Below are positions 1-5,190 of a stretch of DNA of 12,798 nucleotides, in pieces. Each line of letters starts with the position of its first letter. Positions within the stretch are counted from its first letter, which is position 1. The stretch comes from an uncultured Pseudomonadota bacterium (GTDB taxonomy: Bacteria; Pseudomonadota; Gammaproteobacteria; Xanthomonadales; Ahniellaceae), in assembly GCA_937996755.1 (NCBI GenBank), contig CALKUS010000123.1, positions 1-12,798 on the forward strand, given 5' to 3'. Made by a program: the position numbers and the translations under genes. Under the pieces are notes generated by a model. It saw nothing but the letters and a program-made list of their open reading frames with translations, ran no database searches and was not told where the DNA came from.

Positions 1-2
1 GT

Positions 3-200
3 TCCACCAGCAGCATGAGCGGCAAGGCGTACCAGGTGCAGTGCGGCGCGGCGAAGGCCGTGACGAGCGGCGAGTGGCTCACCGGGAAGCTGGTGGAACT
101 CCGCGCAAGCGGAAGGCTCGAGAGGAAACGTCGCGAAGCCGAGGAAGAGCGCGATCGCGAGCGAGAAGAGGAACGCGAGAAGCGCGGCGGGACGGACTAG
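3..200 (+). CDS. Partial hypothetical protein, C-terminal end
   Basis: The reading frame is open from the window edge (no stop before the first ATG at 15) and ends at TAG 198-200, so this is probably the 3' end of a longer gene. The visible protein has an ordinary-looking stretch containing YQVQCGAAKAVTSGEWL, then a strongly charged tail of about 25 residues built from Arg and Glu (alternating RE, EEE and RER runs), which should form a single charged helix or coiled coil. I do not recognise the family. The stop is 9 bases before a strong hairpin at 210-233, which supports it as a true gene end. An internal start at ATG 15 giving a 61-residue protein is possible but less likely. It converges with the pha block on the opposite strand. 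Confidence 0.45.
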   Translation, partial: STSSMSGKAYQVQCGAAKAVTSGEWLTGKLVELRASGRLERKRREAEEERDREREEEREKRGGTD

Positions 201-209
201 TCAAAAGTG

Positions 210-233
210 GAAGCCCCGCATCGGCGGGGCTTC
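210..233. terminator. Bidirectional rho-independent terminator
   Basis: Perfect 10-bp stem GAAGCCCCGC / GCGGGGCTTC with an ATCG tetraloop. Read on the minus strand it is followed by CACTTTTGACT, giving a short U-run, so it works best for the phaB1 transcript that stops at 263. Read on the plus strand the tail is TGGTCAT and the U-run is poor, but the hairpin could still end the gene stopping at 200. Confidence 0.8.
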
Positions 234-262
234 TGGTCATCGGAGCGCCGGCGTTCCGGTGC

Positions 263-1009
263 TCAGAAATCCATGAAGTAGCCGCCGTTCACGGGAATGT
301 TCGCGCCCGTGATGAAACCGGCGTCTTCGGCCGTGAGGAACTCCACCGTGCGCGCGATCTCGCTGGGCTCGCCGAGGCGGCCGACCGGGATCTTCGCGAT
401 GATGTCGTTGCGTACGTTCTCGGGGATCTGCATCACGAGCTGCGTGCGGCAGTAACCGGGCGACACGCTGTTCACGGTGACGCCCTTGCGCGCCACTTCG
501 CGCGCCATCGCCATGGTGAAGCCGTGCATGCCGGCCTTCGCCGCCGAGTAGTTGGTCTGGCCGAACTGGCCGGTCTGGCCGTTCACCGACGAGATGTTCA
601 CGATGCGGCCGAAGTTGCGGTCGCACATCGCGTCGACCACGTGGCGGCACATGTTGAACACGCCGTCGAGGTTGATGTTCAGCACGTCGTGCCATTGCTG
701 CGCTTCCATCTTGCGCAGCGTGCCGTCGCGCGTGATGCCGGCGCCGTTCACGAGGATGTCGACCGGGCCGAGCTGTTCCTTCACGCGCGCGATCAGGTCG
801 CCGCACGACGCGAAGTCGGCCACGTCGACGTGCTCGAAGCGGATCTGTCCGTCGTATTCCTTCGTCTCCTCGCGGAACTGCGCGACGCGTTCCGTGCGCG
901 AGCCGAGGTCGGCCGCGATCACGGTACGGCCGTTGCGGGCGAGCGTCCGGCAGATTTCCAGGCCGAGGCCACCCAGGCCACCGGTGACGATGGCGACACG
1001 CTGCGACAT
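263..1009 (-). CDS. phaB: Acetoacetyl-CoA reductase, PhaB type (copy 1)
   Basis: NADPH-dependent short-chain dehydrogenase expected to reduce acetoacetyl-CoA to (R)-3-hydroxybutyryl-CoA for polyhydroxyalkanoate synthesis in the cytoplasm. 248 residues, the usual PhaB length. Cofactor motif TGGLGGLG at residues 9-16, NAG-like NGAG near 88-91, catalytic Ser141, Tyr154 and Lys158 (YSAAK), and the PhaB/FabG signatures GITRDGT and SVNGQTGQFGQTNY. The ATG at 1009 is preferred over an upstream in-frame ATG at 1048 because AAGGGGG sits 8 bases before it and the fold begins right after it. It lies 114 bp downstream of phaR on the same strand and ends 29 bp before the terminator. A TGC-N3-GCA palindrome lies 12 bp upstream of the start codon. 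PhaB is favoured over FabG because of the VNGQ-GQFGQ region and the phaR neighbour, but a generic 3-oxoacyl-ACP reductase role is not excluded. Confidence 0.88.
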   Translation of the reverse strand: MSQRVAIVTGGLGGLGLEICRTLARNGRTVIAADLGSRTERVAQFREETKEYDGQIRFEHVDVADFASCGDLIARVKEQLGPVDILVNGAGITRDGTLRKMEAQQWHDVLNINLDGVFNMCRHVVDAMCDRNFGRIVNISSVNGQTGQFGQTNYSAAKAGMHGFTMAMAREVARKGVTVNSVSPGYCRTQLVMQIPENVRNDIIAKIPVGRLGEPSEIARTVEFLTAEDAGFITGANIPVNGGYFMDF

Positions 1010-1020
1010 TGCGAACCCCC

Positions 1021-1031
1021 TTGCACTGCAA
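1021..1031. promoter_or_regulatory. Candidate PhaR operator upstream of phaB1
   Basis: Perfect palindrome TTGCACTGCAA, i.e. TGC-N3-GCA with matching A/T flanks, 12-22 bases upstream of the phaB1 ATG and just upstream of its ribosome binding site. The 9-mer core TGCACTGCA recurs upstream of phaR. A repressor bound here would block the leader of phaB1. Operator assignment is inferred from position, symmetry and recurrence. Confidence 0.45.
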
Positions 1032-1123
1032 TGAAATCGCCGGCGCACCGCATGGTGCGACGCAGCAAGCGCCCGATGGTAGGCAGGCGCTGCGGGGGTG
1101 TCAAACGGCTGCCACGAAGCGTC

Positions 1124-1630
1124 CTAGCGACGCTTGTCGCCCTTGTCGGGACCCGCCGGAGGCGGGGTTCCGGGGCCCTTCTGGGCCTGGCCGGCAGCCG
1201 ACAGGAACCGGCTCTGCATGGTCTTCCAGATGTCGAGGTTCCGCTCGGTCATGTCGTTCAGCATGTTCCAGGGCGTCTGGCCGATCATGCTGTTGAGCTG
1301 CGTGCGGAACTGCTGGCTCTGTTCGAGGAAGGTCTGCAGCGACCGCTCGAGATAGCCGCTCATGAAGCCCTGCAGCGAATCACCGTAGAACCGGATGATC
1401 TGCGACAGGAGCTGCGTGGAGAACATCGGCTGACCCTTCTCCTCGTGCTCGGAGATGATCTGCAGCAGCACGCTGCGCGTGATGTCCTCACCCGTCTTCG
1501 CGTCCCGCACCTCGAACTGCTCGCCATCCACGACGAGCTGGCGGACGTCCTCGATCGTGATGTAGCTCGAGATCTCGGTGTCGTACAGGCGGCGGTTCGG
1601 GTACTTCTTGATGACGCGGGTTTTGGCCAT
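1124..1630 (-). CDS. phaR: Polyhydroxyalkanoate synthesis repressor PhaR
   Basis: DNA-binding regulator that in characterised bacteria represses phasin and its own gene and is titrated by PHA granules or oligomers. 168 residues. The N-terminal PHB/PHA accumulation regulator domain (about 3-63) carries the hallmark KTRVIKKYPNRRLYDT; the second PHB_acc domain follows (about 68-115, MFSTQLLSQIIRFYGDSLQ). The tail (about 145-168) is Pro/Gly/Lys-rich and probably disordered. The ATG at 1630 is chosen over an upstream in-frame ATG at 1693 because the family begins M-(A)-K-x-R-V-I-K-K-Y. No Shine-Dalgarno is visible before it; a promoter-like element sits directly upstream (see 1637-1664). The stop codon lies in the loop of a 7-bp hairpin (1117-1135) without a U-run. 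Next gene on the strand is phaB1, which it may regulate. Confidence 0.93.
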   Translation of the reverse strand: MAKTRVIKKYPNRRLYDTEISSYITIEDVRQLVVDGEQFEVRDAKTGEDITRSVLLQIISEHEEKGQPMFSTQLLSQIIRFYGDSLQGFMSGYLERSLQTFLEQSQQFRTQLNSMIGQTPWNMLNDMTERNLDIWKTMQSRFLSAAGQAQKGPGTPPPAGPDKGDKRR

Positions 1631-1636
1631 TTTTGG

Positions 1637-1664
1637 ACGGTAGCACAGGGCTTGTGCGGCGCAA
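1637..1664 (-). promoter_or_regulatory. Candidate phaR promoter, leaderless arrangement
   Basis: On the minus strand: TTGCGC (1664-1659), a 16-bp spacer, then TGC-TACCGT (extended -10, hexamer 1642-1637). The A of the phaR ATG (1630) is the seventh base after the hexamer, where transcription would normally start. This fits the absence of a ribosome binding site and suggests a leaderless or nearly leaderless message. The -10 hexamer itself is a weak match to TATAAT. Confidence 0.4.
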
Positions 1665-1688
1665 AAGGTGGGATTTCCCTGTGCCTGA

Positions 1689-1697
1689 TGCACTGCA
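1689..1697. promoter_or_regulatory. Candidate PhaR operator upstream of phaR
   Basis: TGCACTGCA (TGC-ACT-GCA), the same 9-mer found before phaB1, lies about 25 bp upstream of the putative phaR -35 element, between the phaR promoter and the RAYT unit. It would suit autoregulation, which is known for PhaR in other bacteria. The assignment here is inference. Confidence 0.4.
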
Positions 1698-1713
1698 CCA
1701 AGGATCGGGATTG

Positions 1714-1738
1714 CTGTGGGAGCGACCCTGGTCGCGAC
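1714..1738 (+). repeat. REP element, 3' side of RAYT
   Basis: Starts with CTGTGGGA and contains the inverted repeat GCGACC-CT-GGTCGC (1722-1735). All 25 bases are identical, in inverted orientation, to the REP at 2279-2303. The GTGG tetranucleotide next to the palindrome is typical of REPs linked to RAYT transposases. It begins at the base immediately after the RAYT stop codon. Confidence 0.9.
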
Positions 1739-2200
1739 TCAGAACCAGACGGCGTTCCAATAGGGGTACTGGCCAACCTCGTCCACCAGACTGGCGCGCA
1801 AAGGATTGGCGACGATGTAGCGACTCGCTTCGACGAGATCATCATCGTGGCGCATGGCGCGGTCGTGGAAGCCGGCCATCCAGAGTGAACCGGCACGCCT
1901 GGACGTTCGGTTCACCTCGCGTGCCACGCACGCCTTGAGGCGAGAAACGACCGACGAAAGCTCGACGCCGCCGGTCAATTCGACCAGTGCGTGGCAATGA
2001 TCGGGCATGAGGACCCAACACAGGATCCGCGCGCCGCGGCTGTTGCGCGGATCGTGGATCGCGCGACAGGCCGATCGTGCAATCGCGGCGTCGGCGAAGT
2101 GCCGCGCACGATCGCGAGCGACGAAGGTAACCAGATAGACTCGGCCGGCCTCGGAGACGCGGCCGCGTCGCAGTCGTCGATAGCCGTCGTCAGTGCGCAC
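1739..2200 (-). CDS. REP-associated tyrosine transposase (RAYT)
   Basis: 153-residue HUH/Y1 single-strand endonuclease of the IS200-like family, expected to nick REP-type palindromes. The HUH pair is in MPDHCHALVE (His68 and His70); the likely nucleophile is Tyr128 in SRYIVANPLRASLV, the usual Y-x3-NP-xRA-LV block. GYRRLRRGRVSE at 6-17 and FHDRAMR at 111-117 match RAYT conserved regions. The start used is GTG at 2200; the frame is open further upstream into the flanking REP but without an ATG, and no clear ribosome binding site is visible. The stop TGA (1741-1739) directly abuts one flanking REP. It sits in the same direction as the pha genes on both sides, so read-through from phaB2 could express it. 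The catalytic residues appear intact. Confidence 0.88.
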   Translation of the reverse strand: MRTDDGYRRLRRGRVSEAGRVYLVTFVARDRARHFADAAIARSACRAIHDPRNSRGARILCWVLMPDHCHALVELTGGVELSSVVSRLKACVAREVNRTSRRAGSLWMAGFHDRAMRHDDDLVEASRYIVANPLRASLVDEVGQYPYWNAVWF

Positions 2201-2278
2201 GACCCGACGGTAGTCGGGCCGTGCGTGGATGCTCAGCGGAGAACGGCGCTCTGGCTTGTAGGAATTTCGCCAGACTCG

Positions 2279-2303
2279 GTCGCGACCAGGGTCGCTCCCA
2301 CAG
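2279..2303 (-). repeat. REP element, 5' side of RAYT
   Basis: Exact inverted copy of the 25-bp REP at 1714-1738 (minus strand reads CTGTGGGAGCGACC and onward). It lies between the phaB2 stop (2315) and the RAYT start (2200), 11 bp from the phaB2 stop codon, so it may also influence the phaB2 mRNA 3' end. Confidence 0.9.
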
Positions 2304-2314
2304 TGGCTGGCGTG

Positions 2315-3055
2315 CTACCAACCCATGTAGTGGCCACCGTTGATCGAGAGATTGGCGCCCGTGATCCACGCAGCTTCATCCGGGATGAAGAAGCCTACGG
2401 CGTACGCGATCTCGTCGGGAGCACCAAGGCGACCAACAGGGATCTGAGCAACGATCTTCGCGCGCACGTCTTCGGGCACCGCCATCACCATGTCGGTACC
2501 GACGTAGCCCGGCGAAACCGTGTTCACGGTGATCCCGAACTTCGCGTTTTCCTGCGCGAGCGAGATCGTGAAGCCGTGCATGCCGGCTTTCGATGCGGCG
2601 TAGTTCGCCTGGCCGTACTGGCCCTTCTGGCCGTTGATCGAGGAAATCTGGATCACGCGGCCCCACTTGCGGTTGCGCATGCCTTCGATCACGGGGCGCG
2701 TGACGTTGAAGCACGAGCCGAGATTCGTGTTGATGACTTCCTGCCACTGCAGCGCCGTCATCTTGTGGAACGTGCCGTCGCGCGTGATGCCGGCGTTGTT
2801 GACGAGGACGTCGACCGGGCCGAGCGCCGCTTCCACCGCCTGCACCATCGATGCCGCGGAGTCGGGGCTGCCGACGTCGCCGGGCACGACGGTCATGTCG
2901 AGGCCCTTGGCCTTCATCGCCGCCTGCCAGGCGCGCGCGCGCCCCTCGTCGCGGTAGTTCGTGGCGACGCGATGGCCCATCCGGGCCAGTCGTTCGCAGA
3001 TCGCGCTGCCGATGCCGCCCGTACCGCCCGTGACCAGGGCTACGCGTGATGTCAT
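2315..3055 (-). CDS. phaB: Acetoacetyl-CoA reductase, PhaB type (copy 2)
   Basis: Second PhaB-like short-chain dehydrogenase, 246 residues, expected to make (R)-3-hydroxybutyryl-CoA with NADPH. TGGTGGIG at 9-16, NNAGITRDGTFHKM around 86-99, catalytic Ser139, Tyr152, Lys156 (YAASK), and INGQKGQYGQ close to the substrate region of the well-known Cupriavidus PhaB. The start at 3055 has an excellent AAGGAG eight bases upstream; the frame stays open far upstream across gluQRS, but that is an antisense shadow. The C-terminal GGHYMGW resembles the PhaB ending. It is clearly related to copy 1 but far from identical, so not a recent duplication. It lies 100 bp downstream of gluQRS on the same strand, with a promoter-like GATAAT in the gap; downstream are the RAYT unit and phaR. 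Confidence 0.9.
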   Translation of the reverse strand: MTSRVALVTGGTGGIGSAICERLARMGHRVATNYRDEGRARAWQAAMKAKGLDMTVVPGDVGSPDSAASMVQAVEAALGPVDVLVNNAGITRDGTFHKMTALQWQEVINTNLGSCFNVTRPVIEGMRNRKWGRVIQISSINGQKGQYGQANYAASKAGMHGFTISLAQENAKFGITVNTVSPGYVGTDMVMAVPEDVRAKIVAQIPVGRLGAPDEIAYAVGFFIPDEAAWITGANLSINGGHYMGW

Positions 3056-3106
3056 GACCTTTCTCCTTGGCTCGACGCGGGCCAGACGGGCCGGCGCTCG
3101 GCGCGG

Positions 3107-3148
3107 ATTATCCCGCGCGAAGGTTCGCGTGAGGCAAGCCGCAGTGCA
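3107..3148 (-). promoter_or_regulatory. Candidate phaB2 promoter with upstream TGC palindrome
   Basis: In the gluQRS-phaB2 gap, the minus strand reads CTGCACTGCG (TGCACTGC at 3148-3141), then TTGCCT (3137-3132) and GATAAT (3112-3107). GATAAT is five of six matches to the -10 consensus; the 19-bp spacing to TTGCCT is long. Transcription would start about 45 bases before the phaB2 ATG. The TGC-ACT-GC half-matching palindrome resembles those before phaB1 and phaR. Confidence 0.4.
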
Positions 3149-3155
3149 GCGTTTT

Positions 3156-4046
3156 TCAGGGCGGCACGGGCAGGCGGGTGCGGCGCGGCACCAGGGCGAG
3201 GTCGAAGGCGCGCGTGGCGGCCGCGAGCAACGCATCCACGTCCCGGGCGCCCGGCTGCTCGTCCTGCCCCAGGAACGCGAGCGCCCGACGCAACACGGGC
3301 AGCGGGTCGCGTGGATCGACGGGCGCGCTCGCGAGCTGTTTCGAGAGCTTTTCGCCACGCTCGTCGACGGCGAGCGGCACGTGCGCATAAGCGGGCGTGT
3401 GCACGCCGAGCTCGCGCTGCAGCAGGATCTGGCGCGGCGTCGAGTCGAGCAGGTCGGCGCCGCGCACGATCTCGGTGATGCCTTGTGCCGCGTCGTCGAC
3501 GACGACGGCCAGCTGGTACGCATGCAGGCCGTCGGCGCGCCGCAGCACGAAGTCGCCCACGTCGCGGCCGAGCGCCTGCCGTTGCGGGCCCTGCACCAGG
3601 TCGAGGAACTCGATCTCGACGTCCGGCACGCGCAAGCGGAGCGCAGGCGCGCGCGCGGCCGATTCCGGCGTCGTCGGCAGGCAGGCGCGATGGATCTCGC
3701 CGTCGCCGAGCGCCGCGCGGCTGCAGCGGCATTCGAACAGCACGCCCTTCGCGCGAAGCGCGTCCAGCGCCGCGTCGTAGGCGTCGAGCCGGTCGTGCTG
3801 CCACAGCACCGGCTCGTCGCTCGCCATGCCGAACGCCGCCAGCGTGTCGAGGATGCGCCGCGCGGCGCCGGGAACCTCGCGCGGCGGGTCGAGGTCTTCA
3901 ATCCGGACGAGCCACGTACCGCCGATGCTGCGCGCGCGCAGCCAGCTCGCGAGCGCGGCGACGAGCGAGCCGAAATGCAGGTCGCCGGTCGGCGACGGCG
4001 CGAACCGGCCGCGATGCGCAGCAACGGATACCGTGCCGCTCGTCAT
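3156..4046 (-). CDS. gluQ: Glutamyl-Q tRNA(Asp) synthetase
   Basis: Attaches glutamate to the queuosine base of tRNA(Asp) in the cytoplasm; a paralogue of the glutamyl-tRNA synthetase catalytic core without an anticodon-binding domain. 296 residues, the normal GluQRS length. RFAPSPTGDLHFGSLVAAL (14-32) contains the HIGH-like signature, RIEDLDPPR (48-56) is typical, and KLSKQ (233-237) is the KMSKS counterpart. Zinc-site cysteines are Cys106, Cys108 (ECRCS) and Cys122; the tyrosine ligand seen in the E. coli enzyme just before the last cysteine is not apparent (GEIHRAC here). Start ATG at 4046 is 78 bp from the divergent htpX start; no strong ribosome binding site is seen. phaB2 follows on the same strand after 100 bp. 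Confidence 0.93.
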   Translation of the reverse strand: MTSGTVSVAAHRGRFAPSPTGDLHFGSLVAALASWLRARSIGGTWLVRIEDLDPPREVPGAARRILDTLAAFGMASDEPVLWQHDRLDAYDAALDALRAKGVLFECRCSRAALGDGEIHRACLPTTPESAARAPALRLRVPDVEIEFLDLVQGPQRQALGRDVGDFVLRRADGLHAYQLAVVVDDAAQGITEIVRGADLLDSTPRQILLQRELGVHTPAYAHVPLAVDERGEKLSKQLASAPVDPRDPLPVLRRALAFLGQDEQPGARDVDALLAAATRAFDLALVPRRTRLPVPP

Positions 4047-4124
4047 GCCCCACGGCCGCCTTGAATCGGCGCCGTGGAACCCCGATTCTCGTCTTGCCGG
4101 ATCGTCCGGGAGAAGGGCTCGAAC

Positions 4125-4991
4125 ATGATGCGCATCGTACTGTTCCTCGCCACCAACTTCGCGGTGATGCTGCTGCTCAGCGCCGTGATGAAGATCGCCG
4201 AGGTGTTCTTCGGCGTCCGGCTCGGCAGCAACTACACCGGCCTGCTGATCATGGCCGGCGTGATCGGCATGGGCGGCTCGTTCATTTCGCTCGCGATGTC
4301 GAAATGGCTGGCGAAGCGCTCGACGGGCGCGTACGTGATCACGCAGCCGCGCAACGAAGCCGAAGCCTGGCTGGTGAACACCGTGCAGCGCCACGCGCAG
4401 AAGGCCGGCATCGGCATGCCCGAAGTCGCGATCTTCGACGCGCCCGAGATGAACGCATTCGCGACGGGCATGAGCAAGAACAACGCGCTCGTGGCGGTCA
4501 GCACGGGCCTGTTGCGCGGCATGGACCGCCGCGAGGTCGAGGCCGTGATCGGCCACGAGGTGAGCCACGTCGCGAACGGCGACATGGTCACGCTCACGCT
4601 CATCCAGGGCGTGCTCAACACGTTCGTGATCTTCTTCGCGCGCGTCGTCGGCTCGCTGATCGACAGCTACATGCGCGGCGACCGCGAAGGCGGCCGCGGC
4701 ATCTTCTACTACGCGATCGTGTTCGTGCTCGAGATCGTGTTCGGCATCCTCGCCTCGATCGTCGTCGCCTGGTTCTCGCGCTACCGCGAGTTCCGTGCCG
4801 ACGCCGGCGGCGCCCGGCTCGAGGGCAAGGACGCGATGATCTCCGCGCTGTCGCGCCTCGGCGCGCAGCACGGAGAGTCGTCGATGCCGAAGGAGATCGC
4901 CGCGTTCGGCATCTCCGGCTCGATCGGCAAGCTGTTCGCGAGCCATCCGCCGATTCCGGAGCGCATCGCTGCCCTTCAGAAGGGCGCCTGA
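4125..4991 (+). CDS. htpX: Membrane zinc metalloprotease HtpX
   Basis: M48-family inner-membrane protease involved in quality control of membrane proteins, acting alongside FtsH in E. coli. 288 residues from MMRIVLFLATN, the usual HtpX beginning. Predicted membrane segments are about 4-22, 37-58, 156-178 and 192-217. The zinc site is HEVSH (His144, Glu145, His148) plus Glu222 in REFRAD, the same spacing as E. coli HtpX. The start is 4125 rather than an upstream in-frame ATG at 4074 because GGGAGAAGGG precedes it closely and family members begin here. It diverges from gluQRS and converges on fimX, with REPs following its stop codon by 11 bp. Confidence 0.95.
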   Translation: MMRIVLFLATNFAVMLLLSAVMKIAEVFFGVRLGSNYTGLLIMAGVIGMGGSFISLAMSKWLAKRSTGAYVITQPRNEAEAWLVNTVQRHAQKAGIGMPEVAIFDAPEMNAFATGMSKNNALVAVSTGLLRGMDRREVEAVIGHEVSHVANGDMVTLTLIQGVLNTFVIFFARVVGSLIDSYMRGDREGGRGIFYYAIVFVLEIVFGILASIVVAWFSRYREFRADAGGARLEGKDAMISALSRLGAQHGESSMPKEIAAFGISGSIGKLFASHPPIPERIAALQKGA

Positions 4992-5002
4992 CGGAGCGGT
5001 TT

Positions 5003-5076
5003 CTGTGGGAGCGGCTTCAGCCGCGATCTCTTCGGGCAGGCTTGCGGGAAAAGATCGCGACTGAAGTCGCTCCCAC
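5003..5076. repeat. Inverted REP pair (BIME-like) after htpX
   Basis: Two REPs in opposite orientation: GTGGGAGCGGCTTCAGCCGC on plus starting at 5005, and GTGGGAGCGACTTCAGTCGC on minus starting at 5076, both followed by GATC and separated by about 24 bases. They share the GTGGGAGCG head of the REPs that flank the RAYT gene; the stem bases differ in compensating pairs. The pair could fold into one long hairpin and probably protects or ends the htpX and fimX messages. Confidence 0.88.
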
Positions 5077-5144
5077 GAGAGAGGATGGTCTCAAGCAGCC
5101 GTCCCTGGAGCGGGCGCCCGGCCCGGCATCCCTGCATGGCATTC

Positions 5145-5190
5145 GAGCTCGGCAGCCGATTCCGGACGGAATCGGCTGAGCGCCGAGCTC
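5145..5190 (-). terminator. Two-tier hairpin abutting the fimX stop codon
   Basis: Outer 9-bp arms GAGCTCGGC (5145-5153) and GCCGAGCTC (5182-5190), inner 10-bp arms AGCCGATTCC (5154-5163) and GGAATCGGCT (5168-5177) with a GGAC loop; the only irregularity is a 4-base bulge (5178-5181). It starts at the base after the fimX stop codon. There is no U-run, so it is more likely an mRNA 3'-end stabiliser or a structure-dependent terminator than a classical one. Confidence 0.6.

Larger units (their letters stand above)
1714..2303 (-). mobile_element. RAYT-REP unit (REPtron-like)
   Basis: A 590-bp unit made of a RAYT gene bracketed by two exact inverted 25-bp REPs. It occupies nearly all of the space between phaB2 (stop at 2315, 11 bp from the outer REP) and phaR. 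RAYTs are domesticated relatives of IS200/IS605 transposases thought to spread REPs rather than move as ordinary insertion sequences. No target duplication was identified. Confidence 0.75.

Noticed and set aside
1044..1059. CGCACC-GCAT-GGTGCG hairpin between phaR and phaB1 as a terminator
   Set aside because: Only 6 bp with no U-run on the minus strand, and phaB1 follows in the same direction.
41..1888. 615-codon open frame on the plus strand over the phaB1-phaR region
   Set aside because: It is antisense to two well-supported genes and has His/Arg/Asp/Val-rich composition typical of the shadow frame of high-GC coding DNA.
3056..4024. Upstream extension of the phaB2 frame across gluQRS (569 codons in total)
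   Set aside because: The extension is Arg/Ala/Ser-rich shadow of gluQRS in another frame on the same strand; phaB2 has its own strong ribosome binding site at 3055.
4047..4946. Upstream extension of the gluQRS frame beneath htpX
   Set aside because: Shadow of htpX; GluQRS homology starts near 4046.
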